Assembly (NCBI RefSeq): GCF_017641085.1
Contig: NZ_JAEPPI010000001.1
Coordinates: forward strand, 868,001-932,000
Direction of reading: 5' to 3'
DNA length: 64,000 nt
Source of the DNA: Gracilimonas sp.
GTDB lineage: Bacteria; Bacteroidota; Rhodothermia; Balneolales; Balneolaceae
Made by a program: the position numbers and the translations under genes. Numbering within the stretch: the stretch's first letter is position 1; each line of letters opens with the position of its first letter. Positions 17,155-25,810 of this stretch are shown piece by piece. The notes under the pieces were generated by a model that worked only from the letters and a program-made list of their open reading frames with translations, made no database searches and had not been told where the DNA came from.

Positions 17155-18413
17155 ATGGAAGAATGCCGGCGTAAATCCATCGGAATCCACATCCCATACT
17201 TTATGCAGCAGATTATAAAATCGGTTTCCATTGCCCTTCAGAATATCAAATCCAATCCCTTACACACCTTTTTATCAACGCTTGGAATCATTATTGGGGT
17301 GGCTTCTTTAGTAGCCATACTTGCCCTTGGTGACGGATTGGAGCAAACGGGCCGGGAGCAAATCGAGACCACAACCTCAGTACAAATGATGTCGGTAACT
17401 CCCAGAACAGTAGATCTTGTAAATGATGTGAGGGTTCCCAGAGATACCGTTTATGAATTTGGAATTGCAGAGGCCCGAGCGATTGAAGAAATGGTAAGTG
17501 AATGGGGATACACCGAACTGCTTGCTCAAAGCTCCCGCCTGGCTACGCTACAGGATTCTTCGTTGGCAATTTATATTCAGGCCACCTTAGAAAACATTCC
17601 TCATTTCACTGAATCTGAAATCAATGGGAGATATTTTAACAGCGCGGATGTAGAGAATGCCGCCCGGAAAGCCGTTCTGACAGCTCCACTGGCGCAAAAA
17701 TGGTCACCGGATAGCGAACTTATGATTGGAGAAACCATCACCTTTGAGGGAACAACCTTTGAAATCATTGGGATTTGGAAGAAGAGTCGAGGGGCGCCCA
17801 GGCGATGATTCCCATGAGTACATACCGGCATGTGGTGAAAGGGAGCAACCCGGCCAACCTGGTATTCAAAAGCCGGAAAGTGGAAGACCTCCCCAAGATG
17901 AGATCGGAAGTAGAAGCCTGGCTGGATCAAAACTATACAGAAGGTACAGAGGCCTTTTCGGTATTTACGTATGAGGGGAGGGTGGAGCAGTTAAGCCAGG
18001 GCATTCTGGTTTTTAAACTGGTGATGGGAGCGATTACCGGTATTTCCGTATTGGTCGGCGGGATTGGAATTATGAACGTACTGCTGATTTCGGTGACCGA
18101 AAGAACCACGGAAATCGGAATCCGAAAAGCCGCGGGAGCCCGAAAGAAAGATATTGTGATGCAGTTTATTTCGGAGTCAGTGACCATTTCCATCGAGGGG
18201 TGCATCATCGGATGGGTGGTAGGAGTTCTCGGAGTATTCGGGCTGGTCGAACTGATAAACCGATTTACCGACTTCGGATTTCAGGCAGCGTTAAGTATAG
18301 GTACGGTTGGCGTAGTTTTAATTGTAGCCATAATAGTGGGGATGGTTTTTGGAACTTATCCTGCCTGGAAAGCAGCTAATTTGACCCCGGTGGATGCCAT
18401 CCGGCATGAATAA
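17155..18413 (+). pseudogene. MacB-type ABC transporter permease, frameshifted
   Basis: Two frames make one protein of about 420 residues. The first (to 17808) has the N-terminal membrane helix FLSTLGIIIGVASLVAILALG and the periplasmic MacB core. The second (from about 17775) supplies the remaining core and three C-terminal helices with the NVLLISVTERTTEIGIRKAAGA motif and the ending PVDAIRHE. The break is near 17772-17782: one missing base after GGATTTG would restore FEIIGIW-EEESRGA. MacB/FtsX-like permeases pair with an ATPase for efflux or lipoprotein release, but no ATPase gene is adjacent. Start 17155 was chosen for the upstream AAGGTGA; 17203 is the alternative. It may be a true pseudogene or a sequencing error. 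Confidence 0.82.
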
Positions 18414-18420
18414 AAATTGA

Positions 18421-18699
18421 TCAAGTCACATCCCTGATTTCCGGATTTTTGCTAAAAACAGAGCGTGCAAAAGGACACAGCGGTAATATCTTTAGGTTAT
18501 TTTCCCGGGCAAATTCCACAGCTTTATAAACCAGTTTCTTTCCTAAACCTTCACCCCGGGTTTCATCGGCTACCTCGGTATGATCAATGATAATACGTTC
18601 AGGTCCGGCTTTGGAGTAAGTCATTTCGGCAACTCGTTTGCCTTCGCGCTCTATGTAAAAGGAGCCTTTGGTTTCAGCGGTATCGTGTTTTATTTGCAT
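18421..18699 (-). CDS. GNAT-fold acetyltransferase, short YjdJ type
   Basis: This 92-residue single-domain protein has the shortened GNAT core of the PF14542 family: RIIIDHTEVADETRGEGLGKKLVYKAVEFARENNLKILPLCPFA, including the acetyl-CoA loop RGEGLGKKL and the trailing CPFA. Substrates of this group are unknown. It converges with the permease gene upstream, 8 nt apart. Confidence 0.87.
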   Translation of the reverse strand: MQIKHDTAETKGSFYIEREGKRVAEMTYSKAGPERIIIDHTEVADETRGEGLGKKLVYKAVEFARENNLKILPLCPFARSVFSKNPEIRDVT

Positions 18700-18819
18700 T
18701 GGATTAATTTGAAGTTCGATACTTTTTTCGAGTGATGCAGAGAATCTAACATAATTAGTTGTAAATGAAAGCTAAGAAGACAACGAATATGGCAGCTTTG
18801 CAATAAAGGTGAATTTTAT

Positions 18820-18849
18820 TAGTTTCATAATGAAACCAAAATGAAACTA
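18820..18849 (+). promoter_or_regulatory. candidate VapB operator
   Basis: GTTTCAT (18822-18828) and ATGAAAC (18830-18836) form a perfect palindrome, and a third half-site ATGAAACTA at 18841-18849 is the inverse of TAGTTTCAT at 18820-18828. These lie 6-35 nt before the vapB start, fitting autoregulation by the antitoxin. Confidence 0.55.
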
Positions 18850-18854
18850 CTGAA

Positions 18855-19097
18855 ATGCCTACAAATATTACCATTAAAGGGATTCCGGATGATGTGTACG
18901 AAAGCATCAGGAAGAAAGCGGAGTTAAATCATCGCAGCATTAACAGTGAAGTAATAGTAAACCTGAAAAAAGCAGTTCAAAGTACGCCGGTTGATTCCCG
19001 CCACATTATTGAACAAGCAAAAAAACTCAGAGAAAAAGCCAAAGGTTCTTTGTCTTTGAAAGAGGTACAGCTTGCCATTGAAGAAGGCCGCCCGTGA
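18855..19097 (+). CDS. vapB: VapB/FitA-type antitoxin
   Basis: This 80-residue protein begins TNITIKGIPDDVYESIRKKAELNHRSINSEV, a ribbon-helix-helix domain of the Arc/FitA group. The C-terminal half (about 45-80) is helical and would insert into the PIN toxin. It precedes vapC with a 4-nt overlap, and operator-like repeats lie directly upstream. Unlike the toxin-antitoxin pairs at 1-4600 it is not in an integron cassette: no attC flanks it. Confidence 0.88.
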   Translation: MPTNITIKGIPDDVYESIRKKAELNHRSINSEVIVNLKKAVQSTPVDSRHIIEQAKKLREKAKGSLSLKEVQLAIEEGRP

Positions 19098-19492
19098 TAG
19101 TAGCTGATACCAATGTAATAGCCAGTTTGTGGTTGCCTAATGGGATGGTAGAAATAGCAGATCAGGTGATGGAAAAGGATCCGGAATGGATTGCACCCGT
19201 TCTGTGGAAACCGGAATTCCGGAATGTTCTGGCTCTGTATTTCAGAAAAGAAATCTTTGATCTCCCAACCATTCTGCAAATCATGGAGCAGGCTGAAGCC
19301 TTAATGACATCGAATGAATTTCAGGTAAACTCAACACAGGTACTCAGTTTTGTAAAAGATTCCACCTGCTCAGCTTATGATTGTGAATTCATTGCACTGG
19401 CAGACGATGCAGGAGTGCCACTGCTAACATTTAACCAGAAGGTATTAACCGAATTCCCATCTTTAGCTATACACCCCGAAAGTTTTGTCTGA
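19094..19492 (+). CDS. vapC: VapC-type PIN ribonuclease toxin
   Basis: This 132-residue PIN-domain protein has Asp5 (ADTNVI), the Glu of WKPEFRN and Asp96 (SAYDCEFIALA), which form the metal site. At the usual fourth acidic position (T-x-D) the sequence reads LLTFNQKVL, so Asn replaces Asp; some active VapC proteins also vary here. It is a likely tRNA- or rRNA-cleaving endonuclease paired with the VapB just upstream. Confidence 0.87.
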   Translation: MIVADTNVIASLWLPNGMVEIADQVMEKDPEWIAPVLWKPEFRNVLALYFRKEIFDLPTILQIMEQAEALMTSNEFQVNSTQVLSFVKDSTCSAYDCEFIALADDAGVPLLTFNQKVLTEFPSLAIHPESFV

Positions 19493-19573
19493 GCATTGGA
19501 AAACATCAACAATGCTATGCAAGCTGATATTGTTTCGCTAAAATGCTTTGTGGTTAGAGCTTTCGTGGCAACC

Positions 19574-20410
19574 TTATGAAGGTGAACGGTCAAATTTGTC
19601 CCAGTTGGGCTTCCGTTTCTCCAGGAAGGCATTGCGACCTTCTTCGGCTTCGTCGGTCATATAAGCAAGGCGAGTGGCTTCTCCGGCAAATACCTGCTGT
19701 CCCACCATACCGTCATCAATCGCATTAAAGGCAAACTTGATCATTTTGATAGCCGTCGGACTTTTCGCCAGTATTTCCTGAGCCCATTCATAAGCCGTTT
19801 CTTCAAGGTCATCATGTGGAACTACGCGATTCACCATTCCCATTTCAAAAGCTTCCTGAGCAGAATAGTTGGCACCGAGGAAGAAAATTTCCCGGGCACG
19901 TTTTTGTCCAACCTGTCGGGCAAGCAGGGCAGAACCGAATCCGCCGTCAAAGCTGGCAACATCGGCATCCGTTTGTTTGAAGATGGCGTGCTCTTTACTG
20001 GCCAGGGTAAGGTCGCAAACTACATGCAGGCTGTGTCCGCCACCCACGGCCCAGCCGGGAACCACGGCAATCACTACTTTGGGCATGAACCGGATGAGTC
20101 GCTGTACTTCCAGGATATTGAGTCGTGCAATGCCGTCATCGGCTTTGTAGCCGGTTTTGGAACGCACATTTTGATCTCCTCCTGAACAGAATGCCCATTT
20201 GCCGTCTTTGGGAGAAGGGCCTTCACCGCTCAGCAGCACCACGCCGACGTCATTATCCTCTTTGGCATCACTTAAAGCCTCGTACAGCTCAAACACCGTT
20301 TTAGGACGAAATGCATTCCGGATTTCCGGCCGGTTAAATGCGATTCTCGCCACGCCATTCAATTTCTTATAGGTGATGTCTTCGTATTCTTTGACGGTTT
20401 GCCAGTTCAT
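19574..20410 (-). CDS. menB: 1,4-dihydroxy-2-naphthoyl-CoA synthase MenB
   Basis: This 278-residue crotonase-family enzyme closes the naphthoate ring of o-succinylbenzoyl-CoA. MenB-specific stretches are CSGGDQNVRSKTGY, VASFDGGFGSALLARQVG and NPDW-like C-terminal residues (RKPNWDKFDR). Length fits MenB (about 270-285). It stands alone, 9 kb from menA-menC-menE and 3 kb from menF-menD-menH, all on the same strand. No clear promoter was identified. Confidence 0.95.
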   Translation of the reverse strand: MNWQTVKEYEDITYKKLNGVARIAFNRPEIRNAFRPKTVFELYEALSDAKEDNDVGVVLLSGEGPSPKDGKWAFCSGGDQNVRSKTGYKADDGIARLNILEVQRLIRFMPKVVIAVVPGWAVGGGHSLHVVCDLTLASKEHAIFKQTDADVASFDGGFGSALLARQVGQKRAREIFFLGANYSAQEAFEMGMVNRVVPHDDLEETAYEWAQEILAKSPTAIKMIKFAFNAIDDGMVGQQVFAGEATRLAYMTDEAEEGRNAFLEKRKPNWDKFDRSPS

Positions 20411-20534
20411 AAAATTGGAATAATTATTTTGTGAATTATATACTGAAGGTAAAAAGGAGAGAGCATTAAATCTTAGAGAGTTGGAAAGTGATTAAGATTC
20501 TTGATTTATTAGAATGCTTGAATTTACTTCTATT

Positions 20535-21938
20535 ATGAGAAAAATGACTTATTTAGTTCTGGTATTATCATTATGGCCTTTTATATCACAAGGACAAACT
20601 CCCAAGCGAATACATGATTTAAAAAGCCTTACTGACAGTTCGGGTACTGTTCATTTATTCTACAGAATTTATAGTGAATATGAGGGCACAGAGTACTTCA
20701 CTGATAATATCTACCAATACAACACAGAAACCGGAGAGAAAGAGCTTTTCTTGGAGGATTATTTCGATGATCGGTATGGCTTCGAATTGAAAGTTACAAT
20801 TCCAGATTATCAATTTTTTGAGGGTAATTTAGAAAAGTATTTATACATACAAGAAGAATGTTCAAACGAATGTGAAAGATATTTGAACCGATTTGACTCC
20901 TTAAGAGTAGTTGGAGGTTATTTTATGTGGGTTGAAGATCTTTTGGTACCTAATTCAGAAAATGAAGTTATCTATGCAAAAGTAAGTGCTCAAAACTTGA
21001 AAAGTTTTGACGGTGGACTGACTTGGCCTACCAGACGGCAAATTGAATTTTCTGAGGTACCAGACTCTGTCAAAATTGATATCCCAGCCTTTGCATTCAA
21101 TCCATATCGAAAGAATTTATTATTTGGTCATAATTTTAGATCTGGAGGTGATGATAATTTTTTTTACCGATCCGTAGATAATGGAGAAAGTAGTGAGATT
21201 GTAAGTGATACATTATTTCCAATAGGAGAGATGAGTTTTGATTTAGATTCAACAACCGTTTTTATGTTGGATGTAATAAATGCACCAAGACAGGAAAATC
21301 CTTTTACTCCGAATACTTGCCCTGATGAATCTTGTGCTATCGGGTTGTATAAAAGCAATGGGCTTGGGGAGATTGGGACATGGGAGTTAGTGAATGTATT
21401 TAGCGAGTCTGTTAAAATTATCAGTAGCGATGTAAACATTGGAGAAATATATGCTTGGGATAATCATTCAATACGTCACTCGTCTAATTATGGGAATGAC
21501 TTTAATATTCTATATAATAATGATGAAGTAGTCATTACGGGCTTAGATATAAACAATGGTGAACTTTTCTTTTCAACAAATTCAACGATCTATAAGCTTG
21601 AAGAAAACCAACCTATACCTATTTATTCAATTCCAACTAGTATCGAAGACCCCAAATCACTTCTGCCTAGTAAGATCAAATTAAATCAGAATTACCCGAA
21701 TCCCTTCAATCCTTCGACAGTTATAAGATTTAGATTATCCCAATCTACTCAGGTATCATTAAAAATATATGATGTGTTGGGTAACTTGGTTCAAACGCTG
21801 GTTTCTGAGGAAGCACTTCCTGCAGGAGAACACCATCATACATGGAATGCAGGTTCTAATATTAGCAGCGGGGTATATTTTTATCGTTTGGTTACAGGGC
21901 AGGAAGTCCTGACCAAAAAGATGATTCTCATAAAATAA
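20535..21938 (+). CDS. secreted protein with T9SS type A sorting domain
   Basis: This protein of about 467 residues has a signal peptide ending SQGQ and a Por sorting domain in the last 80 residues ([16 protein letters not shown] ... SGVYFYRLVTGQ ... MILIK). The middle contains repeated strand patterns and a SFDGGLTWP segment resembling BNR/sialidase-type repeats, suggesting a beta-propeller, but no enzymatic motif is evident. An upstream ATG at 20514 is in frame; 20535 gives a more typical signal peptide. The lipoprotein gene follows after 15 nt, so the two may be co-transcribed. Confidence 0.85.
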   Translation: MRKMTYLVLVLSLWPFISQGQTPKRIHDLKSLTDSSGTVHLFYRIYSEYEGTEYFTDNIYQYNTETGEKELFLEDYFDDRYGFELKVTIPDYQFFEGNLEKYLYIQEECSNECERYLNRFDSLRVVGGYFMWVEDLLVPNSENEVIYAKVSAQNLKSFDGGLTWPTRRQIEFSEVPDSVKIDIPAFAFNPYRKNLLFGHNFRSGGDDNFFYRSVDNGESSEIVSDTLFPIGEMSFDLDSTTVFMLDVINAPRQENPFTPNTCPDESCAIGLYKSNGLGEIGTWELVNVFSESVKIISSDVNIGEIYAWDNHSIRHSSNYGNDFNILYNNDEVVITGLDINNGELFFSTNSTIYKLEENQPIPIYSIPTSIEDPKSLLPSKIKLNQNYPNPFNPSTVIRFRLSQSTQVSLKIYDVLGNLVQTLVSEEALPAGEHHHTWNAGSNISSGVYFYRLVTGQEVLTKKMILIK

Positions 21939-21953
21939 AACAAGTGTTAATAG

Positions 21954-23258
21954 ATGCTCTTTACAACCCCCAAATATATTTTAGCATTTGTACTACTATT
22001 ATTTTCAGGCTTATTGCTGACAAGCTGCAAGGATAAAGGAACAAATCCACCTGAACTTCCTGAATTTGAAATATTGAATGTTCAGGTGAATCCTAATCCA
22101 GTAATTGGGGGAGATGCTGTTCAGTTTACGGTAATAACTGACGATAGCGTAAAAGCTCCATATGGATTTGAATGGCAATTAGAATATGAAAGTAACAGGG
22201 TGATTGATACGGTTACCTCAAGCAATCAGTTGGTTTGGAAAGCACCACAAGATAGCGGTTCGTTTCAACATCAAGTTTGGGTGAGTTCGGAATCGGGAGA
22301 ACAAGTATCTGATAGCTATACCTTCTCATTAGAGGTTGAGAAGAATTCGGATTCAGCATTGTCAGGAGAAATAGTTTTTTCGGCTAAAGATCAATCAGGT
22401 ACATTTCAAATTTTCAGAATTGATGCCGATAGTTCTGATCTTCAGCAGCTTACTTTCTTTGATATCGGGGAAGATGCCACTCAACCCTCCTGGAGTCCTG
22501 ACGGCGAGAAAATTATTTTCACATCCAACAAATATGGAATTTCTACAGGTCCTGCATTGTGGACCATGAACTCAGATGGAAGCAATCAAGAAGTATTATA
22601 TGATCCTGAACCGGAAAATGAACATGTGCCCCCGCTTATAGGTGAATATCCACATTGGAGTCCAAATGGTGAACATGTTTTATTTCAACTTTGTATGAAC
22701 TGTCAAATCATAAGCGACTACAACATATTTACTTTTAATTTCACGACTAAAGAGGTTCGTCAAATTACAGACCATCAAGCAATCGATATAGATCCTTATT
22801 GGAGTCCTGATGGGGCGGAGGTTTCTTTTATATCAGATCGGGAGTATAGAGAATCGGGTTCAGGTGATTATTACTCTGATCTATATGTATTAAAAAGTGA
22901 TACCATTAAAGAAAAGCTTACACAGAACCGAAATGTTCGTTTTCCTATTTGGAATTCAACAAAACAAGAGATCGCTTTTACTTCTATTAGTACACCAGAA
23001 GGTATTTATAGCATAGATTTAGATAACCAAGAGGTTTCACCAATTATAGAAAACAGTTCTGATAGAGTTCAGGTAATTCCCCATTCATGGTCAGCAGATG
23101 GTGAGAAAATACTTTTTAGCAGATTAGAATTAGACTCCCCGAGGAATCATACCATATACATTTATGATAGGGAGAGAGATAGTTTGTATTCTATTTACAA
23201 TCAAATTGCACCGACTGGTAATCCTGCCTTAGATGGGGCGGACTGGTTTTCTCAATAA
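21954..23258 (+). CDS. TolB-like beta-propeller lipoprotein
   Basis: This 434-residue protein has a lipobox (LLLTSC), so it is a predicted lipoprotein. An Ig-like segment lies at about residues 35-125. From about 140 on there are repeats of the TolB/WD40-like type: QPSWSPDGEKIIFTSN, YPHWSPNGEHVLF, DPYWSPDGAEVSFISDR and HSWSADGEKILFS. Such propellers serve as surface binding modules; the ligand is unknown. It follows the T9SS cargo gene closely. Confidence 0.85.
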   Translation: MLFTTPKYILAFVLLLFSGLLLTSCKDKGTNPPELPEFEILNVQVNPNPVIGGDAVQFTVITDDSVKAPYGFEWQLEYESNRVIDTVTSSNQLVWKAPQDSGSFQHQVWVSSESGEQVSDSYTFSLEVEKNSDSALSGEIVFSAKDQSGTFQIFRIDADSSDLQQLTFFDIGEDATQPSWSPDGEKIIFTSNKYGISTGPALWTMNSDGSNQEVLYDPEPENEHVPPLIGEYPHWSPNGEHVLFQLCMNCQIISDYNIFTFNFTTKEVRQITDHQAIDIDPYWSPDGAEVSFISDREYRESGSGDYYSDLYVLKSDTIKEKLTQNRNVRFPIWNSTKQEIAFTSISTPEGIYSIDLDNQEVSPIIENSSDRVQVIPHSWSADGEKILFSRLELDSPRNHTIYIYDRERDSLYSIYNQIAPTGNPALDGADWFSQ

Positions 23259-23282
23259 ACTAAATAGTTTGCCAGTTCATGA

Positions 23283-24098
23283 CTAACGATGGTTTTGAAT
23301 GAAATTTTTAAGTTGAGCTATCAGCTGTTCAGGCTGATCCAAATGTACGCGGTGACCGGCGTCTTTCACAACCGCTAATTCCGGTTCACGGAGCTCTTTT
23401 TCCATCTGCCGGTTGATGTGCAGAAACTTGGAATCTTTTTCCCCAACCAATAACTGTACGGGAATAGGAATTTCACCCAGCCGGTTTCTTACACACGGCA
23501 TGGTGCCGGTTCCGAACCCCTGCAAGCTGTTGGCCAGCCAAAACGGGTTTTGGTTTTGTTGAATCTCATTCATCTTATCAATAAGTTCAGGAGCCGGATT
23601 TGCTGAATTAAACAGCGGCATCTTTGCCCAGTCTTCCAGAAAACCTCCAAAATTTCCGGTTATGGCATCTGAGCGGCGGGCATCCAGCGACTGCCGGGCT
23701 TGTTGTTCGGTTTCTCCCTCAATGCCAAAGGTGCTGCTTTCGAGAATCAATCCTTTATACAAATCGGGGCGGTGGAGAGCAAGCTGAAGGGCTAACCGCC
23801 CGCCCATGCTATACCCGTACAGAAAAAGGGGAATCTGTAACTGCTCACTGATGAGTTTGGTGAGATCGGCGACCTGTTCTTTGGTGGAAAAGCGGTAATG
23901 GAGTTCAGCGCCTTCGGTATTTCCGTGTCCCAGCAGGTCGATGGTAATGGGATTGCAGAATTTCTTGAGTTCAGGAATCAGGTGATCAAACTGCCTTCCG
24001 CTTCCCATAAAACCGTGAAGGAGTACAAGGTTAGGCAGTGTTGCAAGTTCCTGTTGAATATCAATGTGATAAGAGATGCCTCTTACTCGAATATTCAT
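23283..24098 (-). CDS. menH: SHCHC synthase MenH
   Basis: This 271-residue alpha/beta hydrolase has the LLHGFMGSG oxyanion motif, the nucleophile elbow GYSMGGR, an Asp in VGEKDSKF and a catalytic His in DAGHRVHL. MenH eliminates pyruvate from SEPHCHC to give SHCHC. The assignment relies on its 4-nt overlap with menD in the menF-menD-menH unit; motifs alone would fit many hydrolases. Confidence 0.9.
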   Translation of the reverse strand: MNIRVRGISYHIDIQQELATLPNLVLLHGFMGSGRQFDHLIPELKKFCNPITIDLLGHGNTEGAELHYRFSTKEQVADLTKLISEQLQIPLFLYGYSMGGRLALQLALHRPDLYKGLILESSTFGIEGETEQQARQSLDARRSDAITGNFGGFLEDWAKMPLFNSANPAPELIDKMNEIQQNQNPFWLANSLQGFGTGTMPCVRNRLGEIPIPVQLLVGEKDSKFLHINRQMEKELREPELAVVKDAGHRVHLDQPEQLIAQLKNFIQNHR

Positions 24099-25810
24099 GC
24101 GTCTTTTTTAATATCGAAATTCCAAAGTGCGTGTCGCTGTTCCATCGACTCATCGGCTCCGGTCATGCATTCCATGACATGAACGCCATTTCGTTGAATC
24201 AGCCGCTCAAAGGTAGCAATAATTTGCTCCGGTCTCGAAACGAGGGTATGATCTATGTTATGGGCCCGGCACAATGCGGCAACTTTCGCGGTTTGGGGAG
24301 TTTCAAAATAGGGGGTGTACTTGCTCTTAATCTGATGAACCGGAAGCATCCGGAATATGGTACCCCCGCCGTTATTCAGTAAAACGATAACGAGCGGATG
24401 TTTGATTTTTTTAGCCATCAATAAGCCATTGGTGTCATGCAAGAAGGCAATATCACCTACAAACAGAACGCCCGGTTTCTCAGAAGCCAAGCTTATTCCT
24501 AATGCCGTGGAAGTGATCCCATCAATACCGGCAGCTCCCCGGTTTACATATATATCCTTCCCGTCAAATTCCCCAAATAAAGACATATCCCGGACCGGGA
24601 AAGAATTGGAAAGCATGGTGAAGGCCTTCTTTGGGATATTTTCCATCACTTTGGAAAACACATAGCCATCCGTGATGGGGGCAGAAGGGTGAAGTTGCTG
24701 CTCCCGATATGTTTTGAAATCCTTTTCAATTTTGCGCCACTTTTTCATCCATTCTTTGTCAGCAGCACCGGTTACTTCCGGAATCTTCAGCGGTCCTTTG
24801 AGCGTAACCTGTTTATCGGAGGATAAGCTTCCATCTACCCATCGGTTGGGCCCCATAAAGCTGATTTGCATCGCTTCAGAGTGTTTATCCAGAAACTGGT
24901 TGACTGCCTTGCTGACGGGTTGAGCTCCAAAACGAAGGATTAAATCGGCGTTTAACTCTTCCCGGTTGGTTTCATTTTTGAGGAATCCATCAAACCCCTG
25001 AATGGTATGCCTGGAAGTGGGAACTTGTGAACCGGGTTCTGCTAAAATGGGGGCATCGAGGGCGCGTGCAAGCGGAGTGATAAACTGTAACTGATCCGAT
25101 TTATTGGTAGGGCCAACCACAATCAGCGGGCGTTCGGCAGAAATAAGATCCGACCAAAAAGTTTCTCCCATTTCGATTGCACCATCTTCCCGGCTGTATT
25201 TTGGTGACGGCCTGCGCGATTGCTTTTCATTCTCAAATTCAACCTGCCGAAGGTATTTCCGGTCCGGCTCAAAAGGTTTTGTAAACGGGAAGTTTAAATG
25301 GGCAACCCCTTCTTTTTGTACCGATTGCTGAACGGCCTGTGATGCAGCCAGCTTCAGGCGATTTCTGCTTCGTTGATGAGTATCCGGTTCTCCAATCTCA
25401 TGAAAAAAGACGGGATAGTTGCCAAACAGCTTTAACTGATCGATGGTTTGGGAGGCTCCCAATTCGCGATAATGAGGGGGGCGGTCGGCACTCAGAATAA
25501 TCATAGGAATACCGGACTGAGCAGCTTCAATTACAGCCGGGTAGTAATTGGCGGCCGCTGTACCGGATGTACAAACTAAAACGGCCGGATTTCCGGTGTA
25601 TTTACCAATGCCAAGGGCGGTGAAAGCGGCAGAACGCTCATCAATAGCTACATGCTTTTTGAATCCGGAGTGAGCAGCAAAAGCAAGGGTTAAAGCCGTG
25701 GAGCGGGAGCCCGGTGAGATTACAACGTGTTCAATGCCTTCTTCAAACAGGGAGCGTACGAATGTAGTGCTCCAGTAGAAGGCAGCATTTTGCGGTTCAT
25801 TTTCTTGCAT
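24095..25810 (-). CDS. menD: SEPHCHC synthase MenD
   Basis: This 571-residue thiamine-diphosphate enzyme joins 2-oxoglutarate to isochorismate. The N-terminal VISPGSRSTALTLAFA and the DERSAAFTALGIGK motif with the catalytic Glu are MenD-typical. The cofactor region is near residues 450-490 (GDIAFLHDTNGLL ... NNGGGTIFRMLP). It overlaps menF by 14 nt and menH by 4 nt, so the three genes are tightly coupled. Confidence 0.95.
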   Translation of the reverse strand: MQENEPQNAAFYWSTTFVRSLFEEGIEHVVISPGSRSTALTLAFAAHSGFKKHVAIDERSAAFTALGIGKYTGNPAVLVCTSGTAAANYYPAVIEAAQSGIPMIILSADRPPHYRELGASQTIDQLKLFGNYPVFFHEIGEPDTHQRSRNRLKLAASQAVQQSVQKEGVAHLNFPFTKPFEPDRKYLRQVEFENEKQSRRPSPKYSREDGAIEMGETFWSDLISAERPLIVVGPTNKSDQLQFITPLARALDAPILAEPGSQVPTSRHTIQGFDGFLKNETNREELNADLILRFGAQPVSKAVNQFLDKHSEAMQISFMGPNRWVDGSLSSDKQVTLKGPLKIPEVTGAADKEWMKKWRKIEKDFKTYREQQLHPSAPITDGYVFSKVMENIPKKAFTMLSNSFPVRDMSLFGEFDGKDIYVNRGAAGIDGITSTALGISLASEKPGVLFVGDIAFLHDTNGLLMAKKIKHPLVIVLLNNGGGTIFRMLPVHQIKSKYTPYFETPQTAKVAALCRAHNIDHTLVSRPEQIIATFERLIQRNGVHVMECMTGADESMEQRHALWNFDIKKDA

